Shown: in pieces, positions 25,162 to 34,500 of the stretch
Numbering within the stretch: position 1 is the first letter of the stretch
Layout: every line of letters starts with the position of its first letter
NCBI GenBank assembly: GCA_035702665.1
Contig: DASSQD010000013.1
Span: 1-60,525, forward strand
Reading direction: 5' to 3'
Source: VBDM01 sp035702665
Lineage (GTDB): Bacteria; Pseudomonadota; Gammaproteobacteria; Burkholderiales; SG8-39
Length of the DNA: 60,525 nucleotides
Position numbers and translations under genes: made by a program
Notes under the pieces: model-generated
Told to the model about the DNA's origin: nothing
What the model saw: the letters and a program-made list of their open reading frames with translations, nothing else
The model's database searches: none

Positions 25162-25833
25162 TCAGCGGAACATTCCCGGAGCGCCGGCTACGCGGTACTT
25201 GCGGATTTCGCTCTGCTGCCCGATGAGAGCCTTTGCGAGATCGTCGAGCATTCCGTCGGTGATCTCCGAAGCCGGAACGGTGAGGTACTCCACCCCCAGC
25301 CCGAACATGTGGGTCGTTTGGAAATGCACCTTCCCCTGTTCGTGATCGGCCTTCAAAATGACGTCCGTTAGCACCGACGCGGGAACAATGAACTTGGCGC
25401 CTACCACGAAGCCCTTCGCGTTCTTCTTCTCTTCCTCGATGAACTTGATCTTGCTGAGCCACAGCGCCTCGCGGATCCGCTGCATGGCAGGTGGCATGTC
25501 CTTTTCGGTCACGTAGGTGTCCGGACCGGCCCACTTGATGAAGAAGTGGACCGTGTCGAAATACTCCTTGTCGTTGATGCGCTTCTTCCGGTAGTCGATG
25601 AACGATTCGGCGAACACCAGATTCCTGAAGTCCGTGACGCCGGGGATCGAATAGACGAGAGGACTCGTCGGCTTGACGATGCCGAGCTGCTTGAGCAGCT
25701 CGTGCACGTACTGGAAGGCCTGCTTCATCTTGTCTTCGACAAGCTTGAGCTTGTCTCCCTGCAGACTCTGCTGATGAATCTGCTGGGTCTTTACCAGGTC
25801 CGCCTGTTTTTTCAGGTCGTCAAGAAGCCCCAT
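25162..25833 (-). CDS. Conserved-looking protein of unknown function
   Basis: 223 residues starting MGLLDDLKKQADLVKTQQIHQQ. The first 50 residues are polar, charged and helical (likely coiled coil). The body alternates strands and helices, with aromatic-rich segments such as EYFDTVHFFIKWAGPD, KFIEEEKKNAKGFVVGAKF and THMFGLGVEYLTVPASEI. No signal peptide, membrane span or catalytic signature is visible. ATG 25833 is preferred over ATG 25839 because AGGGG lies six bases before it. It is downstream of rsmA in the lptD-surA-pdxA-rsmA direction. I do not recognise the family. Confidence 0.78.
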   Translation of the reverse strand: MGLLDDLKKQADLVKTQQIHQQSLQGDKLKLVEDKMKQAFQYVHELLKQLGIVKPTSPLVYSIPGVTDFRNLVFAESFIDYRKKRINDKEYFDTVHFFIKWAGPDTYVTEKDMPPAMQRIREALWLSKIKFIEEEKKNAKGFVVGAKFIVPASVLTDVILKADHEQGKVHFQTTHMFGLGVEYLTVPASEITDGMLDDLAKALIGQQSEIRKYRVAGAPGMFR

Positions 25834-25879
25834 GGTCATCCCCTGACAAAGCTTTGGTATTCATACGGCCCTCTATACA

Positions 25880-26689
25880 CTATTTTGCCAGCGGCCGTTG
25901 ACCCGGTCCAGTTCCGGCCCCTGCGAGTCGGTTGGCGATTGTGACAAAGGCCGCAACCTCGAGTTCCTGCGCCCGTCTTGCCGGGTCGATTCCGATCCTC
26001 TCCAGCTCGCTCGCCGAAATTACGTCCGCGAGCGTGTTTCTGAGCGTCTTTCGGCGCATCGAGAACGCGCGTGCGACAACCCGGGACAGGCCGGATTCGC
26101 TGTGGGCCTTGAGCTCCTCCACCGACCGGGGCACGAGCCGCACTACGGCCGAGTCGACCTTCGGCGCGGGCCGGAACGCGTGCGGCGGAACTTCGAAGAG
26201 CCTCTCGATCCGAAACCGGTACTGCAGCATTACCGACAGACGGCCGTACTCGGATCCCGACGGCCGCGCGACCATGCGATCGACCACCTCGCGCTGGAGC
26301 ATGAAGTGCAGGTCTTTGCACCGGGCGGCGGCGGTTGCGGTGTGGAACAGGAGGGGGGTCGAGATGTTGTAGGGCAGGTTGCCGGCGATCCTCAAAGGTG
26401 CAGGCAGCCCGGCGAAATCGAATTCGAGAGCATCCTCCTGGTGCACCGTCAACCGCCCGGCGTGGCGCTCGCGCAGACGCCCGCTCAGATCCCGATCGAT
26501 CTCGACGACGTCCAGGTGATCGAGTCGCGCGAGCAGGGGATCGGTCAGCGCCCCCAGGCCCGGGCCTATTTCGACGACGTGATCGCCTTGCCGGGGATCG
26601 ATGGCGTCGATGATGCGCGCCACGATGGCGGGATCGACGAGAAAGTGTTGCCCGAATCTTTTCCTCGGAACGTGCCTGTGGGTAGCCAC
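25880..26689 (-). CDS. rsmA: 16S rRNA dimethyladenosine transferase (KsgA)
   Basis: Dimethylates A1518 and A1519 near the 3' end of 16S rRNA. 269 residues with the typical RKRFGQHFLVDPAIV start, SAM-binding VVEIGPGLGALTDPLL, and the catalytic AGNLPYNIST motif; PAPKVDSAVVRL and RRKTLRNTL lie in the C-terminal domain. GTG 26689 is chosen as start, seven bases after the pdxA stop; upstream in-frame codons fall within pdxA. Confidence 0.97.
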   Translation of the reverse strand: MATHRHVPRKRFGQHFLVDPAIVARIIDAIDPRQGDHVVEIGPGLGALTDPLLARLDHLDVVEIDRDLSGRLRERHAGRLTVHQEDALEFDFAGLPAPLRIAGNLPYNISTPLLFHTATAAARCKDLHFMLQREVVDRMVARPSGSEYGRLSVMLQYRFRIERLFEVPPHAFRPAPKVDSAVVRLVPRSVEELKAHSESGLSRVVARAFSMRRKTLRNTLADVISASELERIGIDPARRAQELEVAAFVTIANRLAGAGTGPGQRPLAK

Positions 26690-26696
26690 GGCGATG

Positions 26697-27734
26697 TTAG
26701 CGTCCTTGCCGCGCCCCGATCCGCGCCAACTCCATCGCAGTTTCCACCGCCTCGAAGAGGCTGTCCGGGCGCGCGCGGCCAGTACCCGCAATGTCGACCG
26801 CGGTACCGTGATCGACCGACGTGCGGATGATCGGCAGACCCAGGGTGATGTTGACGCCCCTGCCGAAACTCGCGTACTTGAGGACGGGCAGGCCTTGATC
26901 GTGGTACATCGCGAGCGCGCAATCGGCCCCCGCGAGCCGCTCGGGAACGAAAAGCGTGTCGGCGGGCAGGGGTCCGTCGAGCTGCATGCCTTCGGTGCGC
27001 AGCTTCTCGAGAACCGGCGCGATCACGTCGATCTCCTCCTGGCCGAAATACCCGCCTTCGCCCGCGTGCGGGTTGAGGGCTGCGACGAGGATCCGCGGCG
27101 CCGTGATGCCGAAGCGACCCTCGAGCTCGACGCCAAGCACCCGCAGCGTGCGCTCCAGGCTCTCCCGGGTCAGCCGCCGCGGCACGTCCTTTAGCGCGAG
27201 GTGGGTGGTGGCGAGCGCGACGCGCAAGCCTCCGCCCGCGAGCATCATCACGACGTGAGCCGTGCCGGTGTGCTCGGCGAGGTATTCCGTGTGGCCGACG
27301 AAGTTGAATCCGCCGTCGTTGAGGACGCCCTTGTGCACCGGCGCCGTGACCAGCGCTGCGAATTCGCCCGCCATGCAGCCCGCAATTGCCCGGTCGATGA
27401 GTGAGATGACGTAGGGAGCGCTGCGCGGGTCGAGAGAGCCGGCCCTGCAGGAATACGGCAACGGCACGTGCAAGCACGCGAGCGAGTCGGCCGGCCCCGG
27501 CGAGCCGGGATCCCGCAGCCTCACGCGCATTCCGAGCTGCTTGGCCCGCGCCTCGAGCATGTCCCGGTCTCCGAGCACGACCAGGCGGCCCGCGAGAGGA
27601 CTGTTCGCGAGCGCGATGCAGATCTCCGGACCGATGCCCGCAGGCTCCCCCGAGGTCACGGCGACCGGTGCCACGCCGCTCCCGGCGTGGGCTGCGGGGC
27701 GGCGAACGACGGCCGCTTCGAGCCGCGCGCTCAT
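26697..27734 (-). CDS. pdxA: 4-hydroxythreonine-4-phosphate dehydrogenase
   Basis: NAD-dependent enzyme of pyridoxal phosphate synthesis. 345 residues with VAVTSGEPAGIGPEI at the N-terminus, the metal/substrate His in FVGHTEYLAEHTGT, NPHAGEGGYFGQEE, MYHDQGLPVLKYASF and IIRTSVDHGTAVDIAGTG. ATG 27734 overlaps the surA stop by four bases. The surA-pdxA-rsmA order is widely conserved in proteobacteria. Confidence 0.97.
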   Translation of the reverse strand: MSARLEAAVVRRPAAHAGSGVAPVAVTSGEPAGIGPEICIALANSPLAGRLVVLGDRDMLEARAKQLGMRVRLRDPGSPGPADSLACLHVPLPYSCRAGSLDPRSAPYVISLIDRAIAGCMAGEFAALVTAPVHKGVLNDGGFNFVGHTEYLAEHTGTAHVVMMLAGGGLRVALATTHLALKDVPRRLTRESLERTLRVLGVELEGRFGITAPRILVAALNPHAGEGGYFGQEEIDVIAPVLEKLRTEGMQLDGPLPADTLFVPERLAGADCALAMYHDQGLPVLKYASFGRGVNITLGLPIIRTSVDHGTAVDIAGTGRARPDSLFEAVETAMELARIGARQGR

Positions 27735-29044
27735 CGCTCGTCCAGCCGTACTTCGACGTAGGCGCGATCGCGCAGCTGCCGCAGCCACTCCTGGTAGGCC
27801 TCGTCGCCCTTTCTTTCGAGCAAAGCCTTGCGCGCCTCAACCCGCTTGCGGTCGGTCGAGACGTCGGCGGTGCGCCGCTCGAGCACCTGGATCAGGTGCC
27901 AGCCGAAAGGAGTCTTGACCGGCGGGCTGACCTCCCCGATCTTCAGCTCCGCGAACCCCCGCTCGAACTCGGGCACCGTGTCCCCCGGATAGACCCATCC
28001 CAGGTCTCCGCCCCGCGAAGCGGAGCCGTCATCCGAATTCAGGCGCGCCAGCTCCGCGAAATCCACGCCGTTGACGATGCGCTCGCGCAGCCCGAGCAGC
28101 TTTCTCTTTGCATCGTCCTCCGAGACCAGATCGTTGGTGCGTATGAGGATGTGCCGAACGTGCGCCTGCTCGACAAGCAGAGGAGCGCCGGCCCCGCGCA
28201 TGTCCAGGAGCTTGATGACATGAAATCCGGCGGGGCTGCGGAATACGCCGCTCACGTCACCAGGCTTGAGCTTCGCCAAGGCCTCGACGAACAATTCCGG
28301 GAGCCGCTGCTCGGTGCGCCAACCCATGTTCCCGCCCTGGAACGCGTCGGTGGCGTCCGAATAGGTCGCGGCGACCTGGGCGAAGTCCGCGCCGTCCTTT
28401 AGGCGCTTCACTGCTTCCTCGGCGCGGACGCGCCGGGCATCCAGTTGCGCCGGCGTCGCCTGCTCCGGTACTCGGATCAGGATGTGCGCGATATTGAATT
28501 CCGTTCCGGGATTCTCCTTCTCGCTTTGCTCCTGGATGAGATTGTCGATCTCGCCCTCGCTGACGGTGAGCTTGCTCGTCACTTCGCGGTCACGCAGGCG
28601 GGACAGCAGAATCTCGTTGCGAACCTCCTCTCGGAACTTGTCGAACGGAATGGAGTCGGCCTCGAGTCGCTGCCTGAATTCGGTGAGCGAAAGCTTGTTG
28701 TTCTCCGCGACGCGGTTGACCGTGCGGTCGAGTTCCAGGTCGTCGACGCGCATGCCGGTCTCCCGCGCGAACTGCAGCTGCACCTTCTCCATGATGATGC
28801 GATCGAGCACTTGGCGCTCGATCTCCGAACGATTGACGTTCGACGCCCCGCGTCGCTCGAGGTCCCGTTGCACGCTGGCGATGCGGTCCGTCAGTTCGAA
28901 CTGCGTGATCACTTCCTTGTTGACCACGGCGACGATGCGGTCGAGGAGATCGACGCGGCCAGGCGCCGCCGTTTCCGGGCGGGCGGGTTGCGCGAGGACT
29001 GCGTTGCACGCCGCCAGGGCGATCAGGGTCAGGCCAAGTCTCAT
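27731..29044 (-). CDS. surA: Periplasmic chaperone/peptidyl-prolyl isomerase SurA
   Basis: Escorts outer-membrane proteins to the BAM complex and is needed for LptD assembly. 437 residues from ATG 29044: signal peptide MRLGLTLIALAACNAVLAQ, the N-terminal chaperone module (RIVAVVNKEVITQFELTDR), two parvulin domains (FNIAHILIRVPEQ; HVRHILIRTNDL) and a C-terminal helix. An upstream extension of the frame overlaps lptD and is not used. Follows lptD by 19 bases, so chaperone and client are in one transcript. Confidence 0.97.
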   Translation of the reverse strand: MRLGLTLIALAACNAVLAQPARPETAAPGRVDLLDRIVAVVNKEVITQFELTDRIASVQRDLERRGASNVNRSEIERQVLDRIIMEKVQLQFARETGMRVDDLELDRTVNRVAENNKLSLTEFRQRLEADSIPFDKFREEVRNEILLSRLRDREVTSKLTVSEGEIDNLIQEQSEKENPGTEFNIAHILIRVPEQATPAQLDARRVRAEEAVKRLKDGADFAQVAATYSDATDAFQGGNMGWRTEQRLPELFVEALAKLKPGDVSGVFRSPAGFHVIKLLDMRGAGAPLLVEQAHVRHILIRTNDLVSEDDAKRKLLGLRERIVNGVDFAELARLNSDDGSASRGGDLGWVYPGDTVPEFERGFAELKIGEVSPPVKTPFGWHLIQVLERRTADVSTDRKRVEARKALLERKGDEAYQEWLRQLRDRAYVEVRLDER

Positions 29045-29063
29045 CGGATGCTCAGGTCCAGCA

Positions 29064-31397
29064 TCAATTGTAGAGGTCAATAGGCGCATCGGGCTTGCTG
29101 TCCGGCGCCGGACCGTTAATCCGCTGGTAGCCGGGGACATTCCGCTTCAGGGCTTCGAGCGGATTGGACCCTAAGCGCGAGAACCCGTTCAGCTCGAGTT
29201 GGAAAAACACGCTCGACGACGACGTGCCCGCCGTGAGGGCGAACTTCTGCACCACGATGCGCGTCGTCCAGCAGCCCGCCGCGTACTCGAAGCCGCCGAT
29301 CGTCTCGATAATCTTGCTGTCCGCCAGCGAATAGTTGAACCGTCCGACCCCGTACCAGCGTCCGAAGAGCGGCCACTGAGCCGACACGTCTATCTGCTTG
29401 GTCGGACCGTTCTGCGTGATGTCCCCGCTGAGGTAGCGATAGCTCAGATTCAGCGTTTTCAGGCCCTCGGGACGATACCGCGCCGCGAGGGTCAGGCGCT
29501 CGGTGCGGAAGTCGCGCTGATCGTATTCGGTGCCGGCGTCCATCGACCACGCCGGAGACAGCCGCCCGGACAGCGCCGCCAGGAGATTCGAGGCCTTGTA
29601 CGTTCGCGGCGCGTCGGTCGGATTGAGCGTCACCTGCTGATCCTTGAAGTAGTATCGCTGGCCGAACGTGCCGCGCATGACTTCCTGCCCGCTCGAAGGC
29701 AGTAGCAGCCGCGAAGTCACCGCTGCGGTGAGCTGATTGGCGTCGTTGATGCGATCGTTGCCCGAGAATATGTTCTCGGAAAAGATCTGCGCGTAGTTGA
29801 AGTCCGCAATCGCCGTATCGAACAGCGGAATCTGGTTCTGGTCTCGAAACGGTATGTACACGTAGAAGAGCCGCGGCTCGAGCGTTTGTGTGAGCGATTG
29901 CCCGAAGGCCTGTGTGTCCTTCTCGTAGATCAGGCCCGAGTCGAGACTGTAGATCGGCAGGGCGCGGCTGATCGTTCGCGGTACGGGCTCACCGCCGTTG
30001 GCGGGCGCAGGACCGGGTCGCGTGGTGGTCGAGGCCGCGGTATTCTGATCCAGCGAGTAATAGGTCGCGCTATAGCCCACCTTAGGCGTGATGAAATACT
30101 GCGGCGCGATCACCGGAAAGCTCACGCTCGGATAGATGCTGCTGCGCTTCGAGGTCACCAGCGTCGGGTGGCTGAAATTGACGAATTCCTCGGCAGACCG
30201 GAAATCGAATCCCGCGATATCCTGGCGCAGCGTCGTCAGGGTGAGCTGGGGCGTGCGGCCGTAGGGAGCGGTGATCGGGGCTTCGGGGTCCTGCAGCACC
30301 TGGAAAGTCTGAATGCGGGCCGTCGTCGAGTAGCTGCCCGAGCCCCACCAATTGCCGTTGTAGGTCACGAAACCCTCGCGCGGCAGCGTGGTCTGGGAAG
30401 TCAGGTTGATGCGGGTCGACAGGTCACGAAAGTAGTTGTCGTCCGACACCTTGTTCAGGTTGAGTCCGCCCACCAGCTTGCTTTCGCGGTTATACAAGCC
30501 GACAAAGCTGATTGCCGAGCGGCCTTCGTCGAGCGTCCGGTCGTTCGGCAGCTGCTCGGCGTCGAGCTGCGCGTTGTAGTTCTTCCCCAGGTAGCGCACC
30601 TGCTCGACGAGCTGTGTTCCGCGCTTCTGCAGATAGCGCGGCGTGAGGGTCGCATCGTAGTTCGGCGCGAGATTCAGGTAGTACGGGACGCCGATCTCGA
30701 GTCCGCTCTTGCCCGAAATCGTCGTCTGGAGCGGAAGAAAACCCGATTTGCGCTCGTTGTTGAGCGAGAAATCGAACGTCGGTGCGGGAAGGACGCGCAC
30801 CCCCTCGAAATACAGGCTCCCGCCATGGGCGGTGCCGACCGAGCGCGTGAAGTCCAGGTCCAGCTCATCGGCGCGAACGTACCAGCCGTCGTCGCCCGGC
30901 TTGCACGACGTGAAAAGGCCGTCCTTGATCCTGTACTTGTCTTCGCCCAGGATTTCCAGGCTCTCGGCCCGTCCGCGCCCGCTCACAGGCGCTTGGTTAG
31001 CCCTGGGTCGCGGGGCAAGGGTGAACTCGGGCTTCTCCAGCACTCCGGTGGAGTCTTTCAGCGAGTACCTCAGATTAGGGCCCCTCAGGCTGTCGGCGCC
31101 GTGCTCGAGGCGGACGTTGCCTTTCGCTTCCACTTGCTCGTTCTCCTCGGAATAGCTGAGCGACTCCGCGCGGATCGACAGGTCGCCGCGGCGCAAGGTC
31201 GCATTGCCCTGCGCGGTCGTTTCACCGCCTGAAACGCCTTCGATGCGGTCCGCTTCTAGCGTGGTCGGGGCGTTCGGGTCCGGCTTCACTCGCGCCTGCC
31301 GAGGTGCCTGAAGCCCCTGCCCCACCTGCCCCCACGCCGAAGCGGAGCACAGCAGCGCGAATGCCAGCGCCGAGGAGCGGGCGGGGAAAAAGGACAT
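29064..31397 (-). CDS. lptD: LPS-assembly protein LptD
   Basis: Outer-membrane beta barrel that inserts lipopolysaccharide into the outer leaflet with LptE. 777 residues: signal peptide to about AWGQ (23), periplasmic OstA/jellyroll domain (TTLEADRIEGVSGGETTAQGN and the repeats that follow), then a barrel of about 500 residues. Instead of two Cys pairs, only two cysteines remain in the mature part: Cys165 (LFTSCKPGDD) and Cys709 (EYAAGCWTTR). One jellyroll-to-barrel disulfide is therefore possible. Divergent from amgK. Confidence 0.97.
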   Translation of the reverse strand: MSFFPARSSALAFALLCSASAWGQVGQGLQAPRQARVKPDPNAPTTLEADRIEGVSGGETTAQGNATLRRGDLSIRAESLSYSEENEQVEAKGNVRLEHGADSLRGPNLRYSLKDSTGVLEKPEFTLAPRPRANQAPVSGRGRAESLEILGEDKYRIKDGLFTSCKPGDDGWYVRADELDLDFTRSVGTAHGGSLYFEGVRVLPAPTFDFSLNNERKSGFLPLQTTISGKSGLEIGVPYYLNLAPNYDATLTPRYLQKRGTQLVEQVRYLGKNYNAQLDAEQLPNDRTLDEGRSAISFVGLYNRESKLVGGLNLNKVSDDNYFRDLSTRINLTSQTTLPREGFVTYNGNWWGSGSYSTTARIQTFQVLQDPEAPITAPYGRTPQLTLTTLRQDIAGFDFRSAEEFVNFSHPTLVTSKRSSIYPSVSFPVIAPQYFITPKVGYSATYYSLDQNTAASTTTRPGPAPANGGEPVPRTISRALPIYSLDSGLIYEKDTQAFGQSLTQTLEPRLFYVYIPFRDQNQIPLFDTAIADFNYAQIFSENIFSGNDRINDANQLTAAVTSRLLLPSSGQEVMRGTFGQRYYFKDQQVTLNPTDAPRTYKASNLLAALSGRLSPAWSMDAGTEYDQRDFRTERLTLAARYRPEGLKTLNLSYRYLSGDITQNGPTKQIDVSAQWPLFGRWYGVGRFNYSLADSKIIETIGGFEYAAGCWTTRIVVQKFALTAGTSSSSVFFQLELNGFSRLGSNPLEALKRNVPGYQRINGPAPDSKPDAPIDLYN

Positions 31398-31488
31398 ATC
31401 GCGGGACGAGTGACGATTGGGCTGGCGGGGCGAGTGCTAAAATCGCATAAATCAGGGGTGAAGGCAATTCTTTGTTTCCGGAGGAGTT

Positions 31489-32484
31489 TTGGACCGCGCT
31501 GAGCAATTGCGGCGATGGTTGAACGCCACGCTCGGCGAGGAGCTGTGCATTGCTCCGGTCTCCGACGACGCGAGCTTCCGGCGTTATTTCCGGATTCGAC
31601 GGGAAGGTTCCCAGGCTCCGCTGATCGCAATGGACGCCCCTCCCGATAAGGAGGGCTGCGAACCCTTTGTTCGCATCGCCCGGATTTTCGCCGAAGCCGG
31701 CGTGCATGTGCCGGCGATCCATGCGCAGGACATCGCCCAAGGCTTTCTCCTCCTCTCCGACCTCGGCGACACGACCTATCTGAGCGCGCTCGATGCGCAC
31801 AGCGCCGGCGTGCTCTACGGACACGCGCTCGATGCGCTCATCCGGATTCAGCAAGCGAGCCGTCCCGGGGCCTTGCCCGATTACGATCGCGGCCTGCTCG
31901 AAAGGGAAGTGCGCCTGTTTCCGGAGTGGTACGTCTCGCGCCAGTTGGGGCTGAAACTGGTTTCCGCCCAGACCGAGAACCTCGAAAAGACGCTTTCGGC
32001 GATCCTCGCGAACAATCTGGCGCAGCCGCGGGTATTCGTGCATCGCGACTACCATTCGCGCAACCTCATGGTGTGCGATCCGTGTCCCGGCATTCTCGAT
32101 TTCCAGGATGCGGTGTACGGCCCAATCACCTACGACCTGGTGTCGCTCCTGCGCGATGCCTACGTCGCCTGGGAAGAGGAGCGCGTCATCGACTGGACGG
32201 TGCGGTACTGGGAGAAGGCGAGAGGCGCGGGTCTTCCGGTCGCCGGGGACTTCGCCGATTTCTACCGCGATTTCGAATGGATGGGCGCCCAGCGCCAGCT
32301 GAAGGTGCTCGGAATCTTCGCGCGTCTTTCTCTCAGGGACGGCAAGCACGGCTACCTAAAGGATCAGCCTCGCGTGATGGGATACCTGCGGCGCACTTGC
32401 GAGCGCTACCGTGATCTCGCTCCGCTTGCGCGCCTGCTCGACGAGCTTGCCCCCGCGGAGAAGCGCGTCGGCTATACCTTCTGA
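31489..32484 (+). CDS. amgK: N-acetylmuramate/N-acetylglucosamine kinase
   Basis: Anomeric sugar kinase of the peptidoglycan salvage route that feeds MurNAc back to UDP-MurNAc and bypasses fosfomycin-sensitive steps. The 331-residue APH-fold protein has the catalytic loop H185RDYHSRN192 and the metal Asp204 in GILDFQDAVYGP. Start TTG 31489 with GGAGGAG just upstream (tight spacing). Followed by murU eight bases later; amgK-murU beside lptD is a known arrangement in pseudomonads and betaproteobacteria, which supports the specific name. A weak promoter (TAAAAT at 31438-31443) lies between it and lptD. Confidence 0.92.
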   Translation: MDRAEQLRRWLNATLGEELCIAPVSDDASFRRYFRIRREGSQAPLIAMDAPPDKEGCEPFVRIARIFAEAGVHVPAIHAQDIAQGFLLLSDLGDTTYLSALDAHSAGVLYGHALDALIRIQQASRPGALPDYDRGLLEREVRLFPEWYVSRQLGLKLVSAQTENLEKTLSAILANNLAQPRVFVHRDYHSRNLMVCDPCPGILDFQDAVYGPITYDLVSLLRDAYVAWEEERVIDWTVRYWEKARGAGLPVAGDFADFYRDFEWMGAQRQLKVLGIFARLSLRDGKHGYLKDQPRVMGYLRRTCERYRDLAPLARLLDELAPAEKRVGYTF

Positions 32485-32492
32485 GCCTGCGC

Positions 32493-33155
32493 ATGAAAGC
32501 GATGATCTTGGCGGCAGGGCGGGGCGAGCGCATGCGGCCGCTTTCGGACGCGGTGCCGAAGTGCCTGCTGGAAGTCCGCGGAAAACCCCTGATGGTCTGG
32601 TTGATCGAAGCGCTCGCGCGCGCGGGCATACGCGAGCTCGTGATCAACCACGCGCACCTGGGCCACATGATCGAGGCGGCGCTCGGCGACGGGCGGCCCT
32701 TCGGCGTGTCCATCCGCTATTCTCCGGAGGGCGAGGCGCTCGAGACCGCGGGCGGGATCACAAAGGCACTCCCGCTGCTCGGCCAAGCGCCGTTTCTCGC
32801 CGTCAACGGCGATATCTTTTGTGATTTCGATTTTCCCGGCCTCGTGGCGCGTTCGCTCGGTGCGAATCTCGCGCACCTCGTGCTGGTCGAAAACCCTTTG
32901 CACCATCCGCACGGCGATTTCGCCCTCCGGGGCACGCGGGTCGCCGACACCGGAGATTCGAAATTGACTTTCAGCGGAATCGGCCTATACCGCCCGGAGC
33001 TCTTTGCGAGCATCAAGCCCGGCTCGAAAGGGCAGCTTGCTCCGCTGCTGCGCGCCGCGATGGCGCGCGGACTCGTGTCGGGCCAAATGCATCGCGGCGA
33101 GTGGCACGATGTCGGGACGCCGCAACGGCTCGCCGAACTGAACGAGCCCGCTTGA
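32493..33155 (+). CDS. murU: N-acetylmuramate alpha-1-phosphate uridylyltransferase
   Basis: Uses UTP to convert MurNAc-1-phosphate to UDP-MurNAc in the salvage pathway with AmgK. 220-residue nucleotidyltransferase with the signature MILAAGRGERMRPLSDAVPK (lysine closing the motif), GGITKALPLLG and VNGDIFCDFDF (metal Asp). The short single-domain length fits MurU rather than larger glucose-1-phosphate enzymes. Neighbouring amgK makes this reading the most likely. Confidence 0.93.
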   Translation: MKAMILAAGRGERMRPLSDAVPKCLLEVRGKPLMVWLIEALARAGIRELVINHAHLGHMIEAALGDGRPFGVSIRYSPEGEALETAGGITKALPLLGQAPFLAVNGDIFCDFDFPGLVARSLGANLAHLVLVENPLHHPHGDFALRGTRVADTGDSKLTFSGIGLYRPELFASIKPGSKGQLAPLLRAAMARGLVSGQMHRGEWHDVGTPQRLAELNEPA

Positions 33156-33186
33156 TCGCTACTCCGAAGCGGACGACAATTCGTCA

Positions 33187-34500
33187 ATGGACACCGCCAG
33201 CACTCTCTCGCGCTGCGCCGAGCGCCGCCAGACGCTGCAGCTCCGCATGGGTCGCGGCGTGGCGCTCATCCCGACCGCCCCTGCGCGAGTTCGCAATCGC
33301 GACAGCGAATATCTCTACCGCTTCGACAGCTACTTCTACTACTTGAGCGGGTTCACGGAGCCCGAGTCGGTCCTCGTCCTTGTCGCCGGCGAGGCCCCCA
33401 AGTCGATTCTCTTCTGTCGCAAGCGTGATCCGGCGCGCGAGCTCTGGGACGGTCTGCGGAACGGGCCGGAGGGCGCCAAGGCGGCGCTCGGGGTGGACGA
33501 GGCGTTCCCGATCGAGACGCTCGACGAGCAGGTCCCCAGGCTGCTCGCCAACCAGCCCGTTCTGCACTATGCACCAGGCGCCGATGCGGAATGGGACGCG
33601 CGCGTCATGCGCTGGCTGAACGAGGTGCGAGCCCAGTCGCGCGCCGGAGTCTCCGCCCCCGCCGAGATCCGCGATCTGCGCACCGCGCTCGACGAAATGC
33701 GCGTGGTCAAGGACGACGGCGAGCTCGCCGTGATGCGTCGGGCGGCGGCAATCTCTGTGGCTGCGCACGAGCGCGCGATGCGCGCCACGCGCCCCGGGCG
33801 CAACGAATACGAGATCGAGGCCGAGCTCCTGTACGAGTTTCGCCGTCGCGGATCGCAGTATCCCGCCTACACGCCGATCGTCGCCGGTGGCGCCAACGCC
33901 TGCATCTTGCATTACCGCGACAATAGCGCGCGGCTCGCCGACGGCGACCTGCTGCTCGTAGACGCGGGTTGCGAGCTCGACGGCTACGCCTCCGACGTGA
34001 CCCGCACCTTCCCCGTCAACGGCAGGTTCGGCGGACCCCAGAAGGACATCTACGAGCTGGTGCTCGCTGCCCAAGGCGCCGCGATCGCGGCGGTGCGAGC
34101 CGGAAGCCGCTGGAACGAGCCCCACGACGCCGCCGTGAAGACCCTTGCCCGCGGGTTCGTCGACCTCGGCCTTTGCCGCGGAAGCGTCGAAGAGGTGATT
34201 CAAACCGAGGATTACCGGCGTTTCTACATGCACCGCACGGGGCATTGGCTGGGCCTGGACGTTCACGATGCGGGGGAATACAAGTCGGGCGGCGAATGGC
34301 GCCGCCTCGAGCTGGGAATGACGCTGACCGTGGAGCCGGGCTGCTACGTGCGTCCGGGTGACAACGTCCCCGAGCGATTCTGGAACATCGGCGTGCGGAT
34401 CGAAGACGACGTCGCGGTCACTGCGACGGGTTGCGAAGTGCTGACGGCCGCGGCGCCGAAGTCGGTCCGCGACATCGAGGCGCTCGTTGGGCGCGGCTGA
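33187..34500 (+). CDS. pepP: Xaa-Pro aminopeptidase P
   Basis: Removes the N-terminal residue before proline. 437 residues: N-terminal AMP_N domain (RDSEYLYRFDSYFYYLSGF), then a pita-bread fold with the dinuclear metal ligands Asp259, Asp270, His353, Glu383 and Glu406 all present (LLLVDAGCELDGYASD, HRTGHWLGLDVHD, TVEPGCYV, VRIEDDVA). Overlaps the following ubiH-family gene by 14 bases; pepP-ubiH is the arrangement also seen in enterobacteria. Confidence 0.96.
   Translation: MDTASTLSRCAERRQTLQLRMGRGVALIPTAPARVRNRDSEYLYRFDSYFYYLSGFTEPESVLVLVAGEAPKSILFCRKRDPARELWDGLRNGPEGAKAALGVDEAFPIETLDEQVPRLLANQPVLHYAPGADAEWDARVMRWLNEVRAQSRAGVSAPAEIRDLRTALDEMRVVKDDGELAVMRRAAAISVAAHERAMRATRPGRNEYEIEAELLYEFRRRGSQYPAYTPIVAGGANACILHYRDNSARLADGDLLLVDAGCELDGYASDVTRTFPVNGRFGGPQKDIYELVLAAQGAAIAAVRAGSRWNEPHDAAVKTLARGFVDLGLCRGSVEEVIQTEDYRRFYMHRTGHWLGLDVHDAGEYKSGGEWRRLELGMTLTVEPGCYVRPGDNVPERFWNIGVRIEDDVAVTATGCEVLTAAAPKSVRDIEALVGRG

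Noticed and set aside
29064..31397. LptD considered defective for lacking the classic two Cys pairs
   Set aside because: Cys165 and Cys709 remain and fit a reduced-disulfide variant; the rest of the barrel is intact.
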